Assembly: GCF_002310375.3 (NCBI RefSeq)
Contig: NZ_CP023315.3
Location: forward strand, 3,100,001-3,164,000
Length of the DNA: 64,000 nt
From: Caulobacter vibrioides
Lineage (GTDB): Bacteria; Pseudomonadota; Alphaproteobacteria; Caulobacterales; Caulobacteraceae
Direction of reading: 5' to 3'
The position numbers and the translations under genes are program-made. Below are positions 26,452-35,228 of this stretch, in pieces. Under the pieces are notes generated by a model that saw nothing but the letters and a program-made list of their open reading frames with translations, was not told the DNA's origin and did no database searches. Each line of letters begins with the position of its first letter. The stretch's first letter is position 1.

Positions 26452-26958
26452 ATGATAGCGCCGCTGCAGCCCGGTTCGGACGATCCCCGTCTGATCCTCC
26501 GCGAGGAGGAGCTGGACGGCGGGCTGGAACTGATCCTGCTGGCCGAGGCCTCGCTGTGGGCCGCCGTGGACGCGGTGCTGGAGACCGAGGCCCTGGGCCT
26601 GGGGCGCTCGCACTGGCGCGCGGCCTTCCTGCTGCGCCGCCGGCCGGGGATCGGGGTGCAGGACCTCTCCAAGCTGACCAGCCTGTCGAAACAGGCCGCC
26701 AGCCGCACCCTGTCCGACCTTGAAAAGGCGGGCCTGGTCGAGCGCGTCTCCGGTGATCTGGACGGGCGTCGCCGCCCCGCCGCCCTCACCGCCGAGGGCG
26801 TGGCCTTCGAACAGCGCACGGCCGAGCGGCTGCGGGCGCTGCTGGCCCGGGCCTACCGCACCGGGGGCCTCGACGGGGTGGCCGGCACGCGACGCATCCT
26901 GGCGGCGTTGGCCGGATCGCGGCAAGGTGTCGGCCCAGGACGACGGATGCCCACATGA
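26452..26958 (+). CDS. MarR-family transcriptional regulator (PetP-like)
   Basis: A 168-residue winged-helix regulator. The DNA-binding helices lie in about residues 65-95 (IGVQDLSKLTSLSKQAASRTLSDLEKAGLVERV) and the wing has the DGRRRPAALT motif with MarR-type DxRR. Its stop overlaps the response-regulator start as ATGA. The same MarR-plus-OmpR-regulator pairing occurs in Rhodobacter capsulatus petP-petR, where it is linked to cytochrome bc1 expression; that comparison is from memory and the function here is inferred. Confidence 0.88.
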   Translation: MIAPLQPGSDDPRLILREEELDGGLELILLAEASLWAAVDAVLETEALGLGRSHWRAAFLLRRRPGIGVQDLSKLTSLSKQAASRTLSDLEKAGLVERVSGDLDGRRRPAALTAEGVAFEQRTAERLRALLARAYRTGGLDGVAGTRRILAALAGSRQGVGPGRRMPT

Positions 26959-27656
26959 ACCCTGACGAGCGCCGCGAACGCCACCTCCTGGTGGTCGACG
27001 ACGACGACCGGCTGCGCAAGCTGATCAAGGAATTCCTGAGCCGCGCGGGCTTTCGCGTCACCGCCGCCGCCAGCGCCGCGGCGGCCGACAAGCTGTTCGA
27101 GGCCCTGGACTTCGACCTGATGGTGCTGGACGTGATGATGCCCGGCGAGGACGGCATGGCCTTCACCAAGCGCCTGCGCGCCAAGGGCGGCGAGGCCGGC
27201 CGCACGCCGATCCTGATGCTGACCGCCCGCGACCAGACCGCCGACCGCATCGAGGGCCTGTCCAGCGGCGTCGACGACTATCTGGGCAAGCCGTTCGAGC
27301 CGCAGGAGCTGCTGCTGCGCATCGAGGCCATCCTGCGCCGCTCGGCCGCGCGGCCCGTCGGCCCCAAGGCCCTGAGTCTGGGCCGCTGCTCCTTCGACGC
27401 CGACCGGGGCGAGCTGACCTGCGACGGCGAGGCCGTGCGGATCACCGAGGCCGAGGTCACCCTGCTACGGCGCCTGGCCCGCTCGCTGCACGAACCAGTC
27501 GACCGCCTGGAACTGGCCCGCGACACCGCCGACGCCACCGGCCGCGCCGTCGACGTCCAGGTCACCCGCCTGCGCCGCAAGATCGAGCCGGACCCGAAGA
27601 ACCCGCGCTACCTGCAGACAGTGCGGGGGGTTGGGTATCGGTTGGCGCCGGATTGA
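26955..27656 (+). CDS. OmpR/PhoB-family response regulator (PetR-like)
   Basis: A 233-residue two-domain regulator. The receiver domain has the acidic cluster VVDDDDRL, phosphoacceptor Asp59 in VLDVMMPGEDG, Thr90 in MLTARD and Lys112 in GKPFEP. The C-terminal winged helix (about 140-230) ends in VTRLRRKIEPDPKNPRYLQTVRGVGYRL, the usual OmpR-type recognition and wing region. It is translationally coupled to the MarR gene and followed, across a palindromic repeat, by a histidine kinase that is its likely partner. Confidence 0.95.
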   Translation: MNPDERRERHLLVVDDDDRLRKLIKEFLSRAGFRVTAAASAAAADKLFEALDFDLMVLDVMMPGEDGMAFTKRLRAKGGEAGRTPILMLTARDQTADRIEGLSSGVDDYLGKPFEPQELLLRIEAILRRSAARPVGPKALSLGRCSFDADRGELTCDGEAVRITEAEVTLLRRLARSLHEPVDRLELARDTADATGRAVDVQVTRLRRKIEPDPKNPRYLQTVRGVGYRLAPD

Positions 27657-27673
27657 TGGGGCGCGCCGTCCAA

Positions 27674-27793
27674 ATCCTCCCCCCAGCGGGGGAGGTGTCC
27701 GCGCAGCGGACGGAGGGGGAAGTCGGCCGGCGACGGGGGTGTGATCTTCCCCCTCCGGCGCTTCGCGCCACCTCCCCCGCTGGGGGGAGGATT
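27674..27793. repeat. G/C-tract intergenic palindrome, type A-like, copy 3, between regulator and kinase
   Basis: Ends atcctccccccagcggggg and cccgctggggggaggatt are inverted; the inner pair ggagggggaag / cttccccctcc matches the other type A copies. It separates the response-regulator stop from the kinase GTG, and its last bases (ggggggagg, ending at 27790) sit where the kinase's Shine-Dalgarno sequence should be. Confidence 0.85.
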
Positions 27794-27796
27794 TAG

Positions 27797-29134
27797 GTGC
27801 CCCTCACCCGCCTCGACATCCCGCCGGCGCTGAAGCGTCTGCTGCCGACCACGCTGTTCGGGCGTAGCCTGCTGATCATCATCCTGCCGGTGGCGATCAT
27901 GCAGATCGCCGTCACCTGGGCGTTCTTCGACGCCCACTGGCAGAGCGTAACCAGCAAGCTCTCCGAGGGCCTGGCCGGCGACATCGCCTGGGCGGTGCAG
28001 TCCTATGAGGACGATCCCAGCCCCGCCGCCGTCGAGAAGCTGGCCGAGCGGGCCGAAGGGGCGCTATCGCTGTCGATCGCCTTCCAGAAGGGCCGCAAGC
28101 TGCCGACCAGCCATCGCCCCTCGCTGTTCGCGGCCCTGGACCGGTCGCTGGACAAGGCGCTGGAGGACCGGCTGGACAACCCGTTCTGGTTCGATACGAC
28201 CCGCTACCGCGCCTATATCGACATCCGCGTGCAGGTCGACGGCGGGGTGCTGCAAATCTACGCCCTGCGCGACCGCGCCTACGCCACCCAGGGCCACATC
28301 TTCATCCTGTGGATGGTGGTGGCGACCCTGCTGCTGACGGCGGTGGCCATCCTGTTCATCCGCAACCAGGTGCGGGCCATCGAGCGCCTGGCCGAGGCCG
28401 CCGACGCCTTTGGCCGGGGCGAGGATCCGGAGTTCAAGCCGCACGGCGCGCGTGAGGTGCGCCAGGCGGCCCTGGCGTTCATCGCCATGAAGCTGCGCAT
28501 CCAGCGCCATATCGAGCAGCGCACGGCCCTTCTGGCCAGCGTCAGTCACGACCTGCGCACGCCGCTGACCCGGCTGAAGCTGGAAATGGCCCTGGCCGAG
28601 CCCTGCGAGCAGATGGAGGCCATGAAGGGCGACCTGGCCGAAATGGAGCACATGATCGACGAGTACCTGGCCTTCGCCCGCGGCGAGGGCGGCGAAGCGA
28701 TCCAGGTCGTGGACCTGTCGGAACTGGTCGAGGGCGTGGTGGCCGACGCCGAGCGCGGCGGGGCGGCGATCGAGACCGAGATCACCCAAGGCCTGGAGAC
28801 CCGCCTGCGTCCCCTCGCCTTCCGGCGCGCCCTGGCCAATCTGATCGACAACGGCGTGGCCCACGCCGACCAGGTGCGCGTCACGGTCAGCCCGCGTCAG
28901 ACCGGCGGGGTCGATGTGGCCGTCGACGACGATGGTCCCGGCATCCCGGAAGACCGTTACGAAGAGGCCTTCAAGCCCTTCTCGCGGCTCGACGAGAGCC
29001 GGAACCAGAACGAGAAGGGCGTGGGCTTAGGGTTGGCCATCGCCCGCGACATGGCCCGCGGCCTGGGCGGGGATCTGGTGCTGTCCCGCTCGGCGCTGGG
29101 CGGCCTGCGGGCGCTGATCCGGCTGCCGGGGTAG
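27797..29134 (+). CDS. Membrane sensor histidine kinase (EnvZ/PetR-partner type)
   Basis: A 445-residue kinase with a transmembrane helix at about residues 25-45, a periplasmic loop to about 170, a second helix (ILWMVVATLLLTAVAILFI), a HAMP linker, and a HisKA domain with His251 in SVSHDLRTPLTRL. The ATPase domain follows with N-box NLIDNGVAHA, DDDGPGIP, and GVGLGLAIARD. The GTG start is preceded 6 bases upstream by GGAGG contributed by the repeat element. It is the likely cognate kinase of the preceding response regulator. Confidence 0.93.
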   Translation: MPLTRLDIPPALKRLLPTTLFGRSLLIIILPVAIMQIAVTWAFFDAHWQSVTSKLSEGLAGDIAWAVQSYEDDPSPAAVEKLAERAEGALSLSIAFQKGRKLPTSHRPSLFAALDRSLDKALEDRLDNPFWFDTTRYRAYIDIRVQVDGGVLQIYALRDRAYATQGHIFILWMVVATLLLTAVAILFIRNQVRAIERLAEAADAFGRGEDPEFKPHGAREVRQAALAFIAMKLRIQRHIEQRTALLASVSHDLRTPLTRLKLEMALAEPCEQMEAMKGDLAEMEHMIDEYLAFARGEGGEAIQVVDLSELVEGVVADAERGGAAIETEITQGLETRLRPLAFRRALANLIDNGVAHADQVRVTVSPRQTGGVDVAVDDDGPGIPEDRYEEAFKPFSRLDESRNQNEKGVGLGLAIARDMARGLGGDLVLSRSALGGLRALIRLPG

Positions 29135-29147
29135 CAGCAAAATAAGG

Positions 29148-29256
29148 TGTCATCCCGGAAACGCCGCAGGCGTTATCCGGGACCCAGGGGGTGACGAAAC
29201 GCCGTGCGCGCCGCCCCTGGGTCCCGGCTCTCCGCTTCGCTACGGCCGGGATGACA
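29148..29256. repeat. Nested palindrome (tgtcatcccgg family), copy 4
   Basis: Complete copy with outer tgtcatcccgg / ccgggatgaca and inner gggacccaggggg / gcccctgggtccc arms, in the convergent gap between the histidine kinase and pheA. Confidence 0.9.
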
Positions 29257-29278
29257 CAGCTTTTTTGCGCGTGAGGGA

Positions 29279-30130
29279 CTAAGCCCCCCGATCCCGGAAC
29301 GGGTCGGCCGGGTACACGCCCAGGATCTCGAAGCGCTCGGAGAAGAACTTCAGCTCGTCCAGCGCCAGGGCCAGGTTGCGGTCTTCGGGACGGCCGTCGA
29401 CCTCGGCGTAGAAGAAGGTGGCGGTGAAGTTGCCGCCTTCCATGTAGCTTTCCAGCTTGGTCATGTTGACGCCGTTGGTCGCAAAGCCGCCCAGCGCCTT
29501 GTAGAGCGCGGCGGGCAGGTTGCGGACGCGGAACACGAAGCTGGTCACGCAGCGATGGGTGAAGTCCGGCGCCGCCGGGGCCTTGTCGGCGGTCATCACC
29601 AAAAAGCGCGTGGTGTTGTGACGCTCGTCCTCGATGTCGCGGGCCAGGATGTCCAGGCCATAGATCTCGGCGGCCAGGGCGGGCGCGACGGCGGCGTGGG
29701 TCGGGTTGGGCTTCAGGGCCAGGGCCTTGGCCGCGCCGGCGGTGTCGCCGGCGGCTTCGGTCTCGACGCCCAGGCGCTTGAGGCTATTGCGGCACTGGCT
29801 GAGCGCGATCGGCATCGAGCTGACGACCTTGATGTCCTCCAGCTTGACGCCCTTGTTGGCCATCAGCTGGAAGCGGATCGGCTTGAAACGCTCGCCGATG
29901 ATCTTCAGGCCTGAGGCGGGCAGAAGATGATGGACGTCGGCGACGCGGCCGGCGATCGAGTTCTCGATCGGGATCATGCCCAGCTGGGCGACGCCCGTCT
30001 TGATCGCCTCGAAGGCCTCTTCAAAGGTCTTGCAGGGATAGGCCTCGTAGTCGGGAAAATAGGTGCGGCACGCCTCGTGGCTGTTGGCGCCGGGCTCGCC
30101 CTGGAAGGCGATCTTCTTGAGGAGGCTCAT
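29279..30130 (-). CDS. pheA: Prephenate dehydratase
   Basis: A 283-residue stand-alone prephenate dehydratase (no chorismate mutase domain) that makes phenylpyruvate for phenylalanine synthesis. The catalytic domain shows AFQGEPGANSHEA, IPIENSIAGRV and NTTRFLVM (the conserved TRF). The C-terminal ACT domain (about 200-275) has GGFATNGVNMTKLESYMEGG, the allosteric Phe-binding region, with ESYM in place of the common ESRP. Its ATG overlaps the kdsB stop (ATGA), so it is translationally coupled to kdsB. Confidence 0.95.
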   Translation of the reverse strand: MSLLKKIAFQGEPGANSHEACRTYFPDYEAYPCKTFEEAFEAIKTGVAQLGMIPIENSIAGRVADVHHLLPASGLKIIGERFKPIRFQLMANKGVKLEDIKVVSSMPIALSQCRNSLKRLGVETEAAGDTAGAAKALALKPNPTHAAVAPALAAEIYGLDILARDIEDERHNTTRFLVMTADKAPAAPDFTHRCVTSFVFRVRNLPAALYKALGGFATNGVNMTKLESYMEGGNFTATFFYAEVDGRPEDRNLALALDELKFFSERFEILGVYPADPFRDRGA

Positions 30131-30864
30131 CGGGTTTCCTCGGCCTGCTTGCGGGCCGCTTCGAGATCAGAGGGATTGTCGACGGAGATCGGCGCGGTCT
30201 TGGCGACGGCGGCGCGGATGGTCAGGCCCAGCTCCATGGCGCGCAGCTGCTCCAGCTTCTCGCGCTTTTCCAGCGGCGAGGGCGCAGCGGCGTTGAAGGC
30301 CTCCAGCGCTTCGCGGCGATAGCCATAGATGCCGATATGACGCCAGACGGGCCCATCGCCATAGAGGGTGGAGCGGGTGAAATAGAGGGCGCGGCCGCTC
30401 TGGCCGTCCTCCTCCATGGCCAGCACGGCCTTGACCACGTCGGGATTGCTCCGGTCGGCGGGCGAGGCTTCGGGGGCCACGACGGTGGCGATGTCGGCGT
30501 CGCCGAACTCCTTAAGTATTCGCGCGCAGTCGGACAGCACCGCAGGGTCAACGAACGGCATGTCGCCCTGCAGGTTGATCACCACGTCGTGCTCGAACCC
30601 CGGATCCAGCTGCGCCAGCGCCGCGAGAATCCGATCCGAACCGGACGGCAGATCGGGGTCGGTCAGCACGGCGGTTCCGCCAGCCTTTTGAACCGCTTCG
30701 ACGATTTCCGGGTCGCCGGCGGCTACGGCCACGCGACCAATACCCGCTTCGAGGCCCTGGCGCAGAACGCGCACGATCATCGAAACCCCGCCGATATCGG
30801 CCAGGGGCTTGCCCGGCAGGCGGGTCGCGGCCATCCGAGCCGGTATCAGAATGAGGGGGTTCAT
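30127..30864 (-). CDS. kdsB: 3-deoxy-manno-octulosonate cytidylyltransferase (CMP-KDO synthetase)
   Basis: A 245-residue cytosolic nucleotidyltransferase that activates KDO with CTP for the lipopolysaccharide core. The N-terminal PARMAATRLPGKPLADI nucleotide-binding signature, the DLPSGSDR segment, VINLQGDMPFVDP and HIGIYGYRREAL are all present. The start is set at MNPLILIPARMAATRLPGK, right before the signature. It is the first gene of a two-gene unit with pheA and diverges from the cytochrome c gene. Confidence 0.95.
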   Translation of the reverse strand: MNPLILIPARMAATRLPGKPLADIGGVSMIVRVLRQGLEAGIGRVAVAAGDPEIVEAVQKAGGTAVLTDPDLPSGSDRILAALAQLDPGFEHDVVINLQGDMPFVDPAVLSDCARILKEFGDADIATVVAPEASPADRSNPDVVKAVLAMEEDGQSGRALYFTRSTLYGDGPVWRHIGIYGYRREALEAFNAAAPSPLEKREKLEQLRAMELGLTIRAAVAKTAPISVDNPSDLEAARKQAEETR

Positions 30865-31020
30865 CGGTTCAAATCTCCGCCGCCCTGTTGCGCGAGGGGC
30901 GGTAGCGTGTAAGAGACGCGAGCGCAACATGACGCGCGCTGGAGACTCGTCCTTGTGATTCCGGCGCGCGGGTTTCAAGCCCGCCGTTCGACGGGCCGAT
31001 AAGAGGCTGACAAGGCTGAA

Positions 31021-31710
31021 ATGAGCGACCTGACGTTCAACAAGATCGCTGGCGGCGTGCTGCTGACCGGCCTCGTTATTTTCGGTCTGCGGGAAGCGTC
31101 CTCGATCGTCTTCGCCAAGCACGAAGTCGAGAAGGCCGGTTACGAGATCGCCGTCCAGGAAGAGGGCGCCGAGGGTGGCGCGGCCGCCGTCGAGGTCCTG
31201 CCGGACTGGAACGCCGTGCTGACCCCGGCCAACGTGGCCGCCGGCCAGGCCGTCGCGGCCAAGTGCGCCGCTTGCCACAAGTTCGACGCGGGCAACGCCA
31301 ACGGCACGGGCCCTGGCCTGTGGGACGTGGTGGGCCGCAAGCCGGCCGGTCACGCCGGCTTCAACTACTCGACCGGCATGAAGGACTTCGCGGCCAAGAC
31401 CCCGGTCTGGGACTACGACCACCTGTATGAATTCCTCAAGGCTCCGGGCAAGTACGTCTCGGGCACGAACATGACGTTCGTGGGTCTGAAGAAGTCGGAA
31501 GATCGCGTGGCGATGATCGCCTACATGCACAGCCTGGGTTCGACGCTGCCGGTTCCGCCGCCGCGTCCGGCCGCCGCCCCGGCCCCGGCCGAAGGCGCTG
31601 CTCCGGCGGCTGAAGGCGCGGCTCCGGCCGCCGAGGGCGCCGCCCCGGCTGCTGCTGGCGCTGCTCCGGCCGCCCCGGCCGCCGCCGCCCCGGCCGCGCC
31701 GAAGGCCTAA
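31021..31710 (+). CDS. Membrane-anchored cytochrome c (CycM/c552-like)
   Basis: A 229-residue protein with one N-terminal helix (residues 9-25) acting as membrane anchor, a short spacer, and a single class I cytochrome c domain. The heme site is C82-A-A-C85-H86 and the distal ligand is probably Met151 in SGTNMTFVG. From about residue 185 the tail is almost pure Ala/Pro with APAAEGA repeats, like a flexible linker. Membrane-bound cytochromes of this kind carry electrons between the bc1 complex and terminal oxidases. The Ala/Pro tail is repeat-prone and may vary in length between strains. Confidence 0.92.
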   Translation: MSDLTFNKIAGGVLLTGLVIFGLREASSIVFAKHEVEKAGYEIAVQEEGAEGGAAAVEVLPDWNAVLTPANVAAGQAVAAKCAACHKFDAGNANGTGPGLWDVVGRKPAGHAGFNYSTGMKDFAAKTPVWDYDHLYEFLKAPGKYVSGTNMTFVGLKKSEDRVAMIAYMHSLGSTLPVPPPRPAAAPAPAEGAAPAAEGAAPAAEGAAPAAAGAAPAAPAAAAPAAPKA

Positions 31711-31736
31711 GCGCTCTTCGACATCCGCTACAACGA

Positions 31737-31770
31737 GGCCGCGACGCGAAAGCGCCGCGGCCTTTTTGTT
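31737..31770 (+). terminator. Rho-independent terminator after the cytochrome c gene
   Basis: Stem ggccgcg / cgcggcc around a 12-base loop that itself contains gcg pairs, followed by TTTTTGTTTG on the plus strand. Confidence 0.8.
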
Positions 31771-31778
31771 TGCGTGAA

Positions 31779-31913
31779 GCGCCCCCTCCGTCACGTCGCC
31801 GATCGGCGCCGTGACACCTCCCCCGTTGCACGGGTGAGGAGGACGATGGCTTCCTTCCTGCCCCGCTTGCGGGGGAGGTGGTGCGCGGCGCAGCCGCGTG
31901 ACGGAGGGGGCGC
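31779..31913. repeat. G/C-tract intergenic palindrome, type B, copy 2
   Basis: Ends gcgccccctccgtcacg / cgtgacggagggggcgc, with inner cacctcccccgttgcacgg and cttgcgggggaggtg. It follows the cytochrome terminator and lies in the convergent gap before the NlpC/P60 gene. Confidence 0.85.
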
Positions 31914-31925
31914 TTTGCCCTCTCC

Positions 31926-32765
31926 CTAAACCCGCCGGTACCCCAGCACCCCGCCCGTCGGCGTGGCCGCGATCCGCGCGATCGCCTCGGCCAGGGGCTC
32001 GATGGCGGTGGCCATGTGGTGGGCGTTGGCGTGCAGGATGGTGTCGGGATCCAGCAGGATGGCCACGTGGCCCTTCCAGAAAACGAGGTCGCCGCGCCGA
32101 CGCTCGGCCTCGGCGATCTCAGGAAAGAAATCCCGCTGCAGATCGGTGTCACGCGGACAGGCCCGGCCGCAGGCGTAGAGCGCCTGCTGCACCAGGGCCG
32201 AGCAGTCCAGGCCCAGGCTCTCGCGGCCGCCCCACTGATAGGGCGCGTGCAGGAACCGCTCGGCGACGGCGACATAGTCGGTCTCGAAGCCGCCGCCGAT
32301 CGGCGCCAGGTGGTGGTCGACGAACCAGCCCGCCCGCGCGCCCTTCACGAACCGGCCCTCGCGGGCCTCGATGCCGACCAGGGCGTTGAGACTGTAGAGC
32401 CCCACAATGGCCGACTTGATGTCCGGCTCGGCGAAGGCGTAGGTGCGCGGAACGGCGATGCGATGATCCGGCGTCAGCACCGGCGCCGACAGGGCCTCGC
32501 TCAGCACATAGCCGACATAGCGGTCGCGCCGCGCCTGGCCGAAGGCGAAATCGCCGGCCTCGAACAGCACGTCGAACAGTTCGCCGAAAACGAGCTGGTC
32601 TTCCTGCTCGGCGTCCGGCTCGGGGGCCTTGCGCAGGCTGGCGATCGGCGCGCTGACCTGCATCGGCGTGACGTCGGCGAAGCGCTCGGCGGGAACCAGC
32701 CCTTCCAGGCGGCGGTCCGCGACGCCGTCGCGAACCAGGGTGAGGCGGCGGTCGGGCGCGCTCAT
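31926..32765 (-). CDS. NlpC/P60-family (C40) cysteine peptidase
   Basis: A 279-residue predicted peptidoglycan or dipeptide endopeptidase. The N-terminal half contains bacterial SH3-like modules (about residues 30-155). The NlpC/P60 domain carries the triad Cys188 (LGLDCSALV), His233 (WKGHVAIL) and His245 (ILHANAHH). No signal peptide is seen, so it may act in the cytosol on recycled muropeptides, as some coupled M17/C40 pairs are thought to. Its ATG overlaps the stop of the upstream M17 aminopeptidase (ATGA). Confidence 0.9.
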   Translation of the reverse strand: MSAPDRRLTLVRDGVADRRLEGLVPAERFADVTPMQVSAPIASLRKAPEPDAEQEDQLVFGELFDVLFEAGDFAFGQARRDRYVGYVLSEALSAPVLTPDHRIAVPRTYAFAEPDIKSAIVGLYSLNALVGIEAREGRFVKGARAGWFVDHHLAPIGGGFETDYVAVAERFLHAPYQWGGRESLGLDCSALVQQALYACGRACPRDTDLQRDFFPEIAEAERRRGDLVFWKGHVAILLDPDTILHANAHHMATAIEPLAEAIARIAATPTGGVLGYRRV

Positions 32766-34162
32766 CGGGCGAACCGCGCCTGCAGCATGGCGAAGGCCGC
32801 GCGGATGGCCTGGACCTCGGCGCCCACCGGATAGCCGGGCCGCCCCTTGGGGTTCCAGGCGAAGACGTCGAAGTGGGCCCAACCGCCCTCGCTCGGCGCG
32901 AACCGCTGCAGGAACAGCGCCGCCGTCGTGGCGCCCGCCTGGGCCCAGCCGTCGGGGTCGTTCTTCAGGTCGGCGATGTCGCTGTCCAGCGCGTCGCGAT
33001 AGGTCTCGGTCAGGGGCAGGCGCCACAGCGGGTCGGACACCTTGCGCGAGGAGGTCTCGATCTGGCCGGCCAGGGTGTCGTCAGCGGTCCAGAACGGGAT
33101 CACGAAGGGTCCCATGGCCACCCGCGCCGCGCCGGTCAGGGTGGCGAAGTCCAGGGTCAGGGCGGGCTTGAGCTCAGCGGCGCGGGTCAGGGCGTCGGCC
33201 AGGATCAGCCGGCCTTCGGCGTCGGTGTTGCCGACCTCGACGGTCAAGCCGGCGCGAGTCTGCAGCACGTCGCCCGGACGCATGGCGTCGCCGGCGATGG
33301 CGTTCTCGACCACGGGGGTCAGGATCACCAGACGCACCGGCAGTTTGGCCTCCATGACCATCCGCCCCAGCGCCAGGGCGTGGGCGGCGCCGCCCATGTC
33401 CTTCTTCATCAGGCGCATGCCGGCCGAGGGCTTGATGTCGAGACCGCCGGTGTCGAACACCACGCCCTTGCCCACCAGGGCCAGCACGGGATGGGCGGGA
33501 TCGCCCCAGGCGATCTCGATCATGCGCGGCGCGCGCGCATCGACCGCCGCGCGGCCCACGGCGTGGACGGCCGGGTAGTTCTCTTTCAAGAGGTCATCGC
33601 CACGCACGACCGACAGGGTGGCGCCGTACTGCTCGGCGATCTCGCCGGCGATCGCCTCGATCTGCAGCGGGCCCATGTCGTTGGCCGGGGTGTTGACCAT
33701 GTCGCGGCACAGGGCGCAGGCGTGGGCCAAGGCGGTGACGAAGGCCACATCGACGCCCTTGGGGGCCACTAGGCGCGGGATCGGCTCGCCGCGTTTCTTG
33801 TAGCGGTCATAGCGATAGGTCCCGAGCGCAAAGGCCAGGGCCGCCTGCTCGCCGTCCAGGCCCTTGGGCAGGCGCGAGAGCGCGTAGTCGCCGGCCGGCA
33901 GCTTGCCCGCCAGGCCCCGCAGCAGCGACAGATCGGCGCGGCCCGAGCCTGCGCCCATCAGCACCTGCTCAACCGCCCCGCTGGCGCCGGGGACGGCCAG
34001 CACCTGCCCGGCCTTGCCCGTGAACTTGTTGGCGGCGGCGTAAGTCCTGACCGGCGCGCGCTTTCGCGCCAGGAACGCCTCGACCTCGGACTCCGCGACG
34101 GGATGCACCGGGATCGCCTGGCCGTCGGCCTTGGCGAGGATCGGATGCGCGGCGTCGGTCAT
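32762..34162 (-). CDS. M17 leucyl aminopeptidase-family protein
   Basis: A 466-residue cytosolic metallo-aminopeptidase. The catalytic half shows VGKGVVFDTGGLDIKPSAGM, the KKDMGGAAHALA segment and NTDAEGRLILADAL, supplying the lysine, aspartate and glutamate metal ligands of the M17 family. Its length is near that of PepA-type enzymes. It removes N-terminal residues from peptides. It is coupled by ATGA overlap to the NlpC/P60 peptidase downstream, suggesting joint peptide or muropeptide recycling. Confidence 0.93.
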   Translation of the reverse strand: MTDAAHPILAKADGQAIPVHPVAESEVEAFLARKRAPVRTYAAANKFTGKAGQVLAVPGASGAVEQVLMGAGSGRADLSLLRGLAGKLPAGDYALSRLPKGLDGEQAALAFALGTYRYDRYKKRGEPIPRLVAPKGVDVAFVTALAHACALCRDMVNTPANDMGPLQIEAIAGEIAEQYGATLSVVRGDDLLKENYPAVHAVGRAAVDARAPRMIEIAWGDPAHPVLALVGKGVVFDTGGLDIKPSAGMRLMKKDMGGAAHALALGRMVMEAKLPVRLVILTPVVENAIAGDAMRPGDVLQTRAGLTVEVGNTDAEGRLILADALTRAAELKPALTLDFATLTGAARVAMGPFVIPFWTADDTLAGQIETSSRKVSDPLWRLPLTETYRDALDSDIADLKNDPDGWAQAGATTAALFLQRFAPSEGGWAHFDVFAWNPKGRPGYPVGAEVQAIRAAFAMLQARFAR

Positions 34163-34245
34163 CGGCGAAACCCTTAAAAACTATGCTTAACGATTCCTTG
34201 AGGCCCGCGCGGGATGATGCGCGCACCTTCTGGAGACTTGTCTTC

Positions 34246-35076
34246 ATGTGTCGCAAGCGCGCGCTCATCGCAACCGTTCTCGCCCCCATCGCCCTGGCCC
34301 TGGCGACTCCGGTCTTCGCCGCCGATCCGCCCAAGGCCGACGCCGGCAAGACCGCCAAGCCCGCGCCGGCGCCGGAGCCGATCAAGGCATCCCCGCAGCA
34401 GCGGGCCGAGGCGCGCCGCCTGGATCCGCTGGCCCAGGCCGCCTTCTGGGGGGCCGAGTTCGAGGTTGATCCGGCCGACGCCGAAGCCGGCGCGGGCCTT
34501 GCCTGGTCGCTGCGGGCTCTCGGCCGCGCCGACGAGGCCGCCATCGCCGCGACCAAGGGCCTGATCGCCCATCCCGACCACACCGGCCTGTTGCTGGAAC
34601 TGGCGCGCGCCCACATCGCCCGGGGCCAGGGCTTCTATGCGATCGAGCCGGCCCGCAAGGTCGCCGCGCTTTCGCCCAAGGACTGGCGTCCGCTGACCCT
34701 GCTGGGCGTCGCCTACGAACAGGCCGAGCGGGACGAGGAGGCCGAAGCCGCGCACCGCCAGGCCATTGCGCTGGCGCCCAACGAGGCCACGCCGATCGCC
34801 AACTACGCGATGCATCTGGCCGCCAAGGGCGACCTGGCCGGCGCCGAAGCCCAGCTTCGCCGCGCGGTGACCCTGCCCTCGGCGGGAATCCAGGTGCGTC
34901 AGAACCTGGCCCTGGTGGTCGGCCTGCAGGGCCGTCTTCCGGAAGCCGAAAAGCTGGTCCGCGCCGACCTGCCGCCCGAGCAGGTCGCCAACAACCTGGC
35001 CTATCTGCGCGCCGCCGTAGGCCAGGCGGGTCAGGCCCGGAGCTGGGACGCCATGCGGGCCGGCGGCGGCCGCTAA
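34246..35076 (+). CDS. TPR-repeat protein, TadD-like
   Basis: A 276-residue protein with an N-terminal export signal (MCRKRALIATVLAPIALALA, cleavage near VFAA) and tetratricopeptide repeats over about residues 60-260, such as GLAWSLRALGRADEAAIAATKGL and GVAYEQAERDEEAEAAHRQAI. Position and composition fit TadD, the TPR pilotin-type protein of tad pilus loci, though it is convergent with the pilus operon rather than inside it. The start is placed at the signal peptide; an in-frame ATG at 34183 is less likely. Confidence 0.75.
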   Translation: MCRKRALIATVLAPIALALATPVFAADPPKADAGKTAKPAPAPEPIKASPQQRAEARRLDPLAQAAFWGAEFEVDPADAEAGAGLAWSLRALGRADEAAIAATKGLIAHPDHTGLLLELARAHIARGQGFYAIEPARKVAALSPKDWRPLTLLGVAYEQAERDEEAEAAHRQAIALAPNEATPIANYAMHLAAKGDLAGAEAQLRRAVTLPSAGIQVRQNLALVVGLQGRLPEAEKLVRADLPPEQVANNLAYLRAAVGQAGQARSWDAMRAGGGR

Positions 35077-35085
35077 ACGCCCTGA

Positions 35086-35218
35086 GCGCCCCCTCCGTCA
35101 CGGCGCGGTTCCGCGCCGCGACACCTCCCCCGTTGCACGGGGGAGGAAGAGAAACAGTCATCCTCCCCCGCGCGCGGGGGCGGTGGATCGACGCAAAGCG
35201 GCGAGACGGAGGGGGCGC
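35086..35218. repeat. G/C-tract intergenic palindrome, type B, copy 3
   Basis: Ends gcgccccctccgtc and gacggagggggcgc are inverted; inner cacctcccccgttgcacggggg is opposed by cctcccccgcgcgcgggggcgg. It lies in the convergent gap between the TPR gene and the end of the pilus operon. Confidence 0.8.
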
Positions 35219-35228
35219 TTAAGGCCCC

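Noticed and set aside
31570..31710. Ala/Pro repeats of the cytochrome tail as a separate gene or mobile element
   Set aside because: They continue the cytochrome reading frame and look like a low-complexity linker tail.
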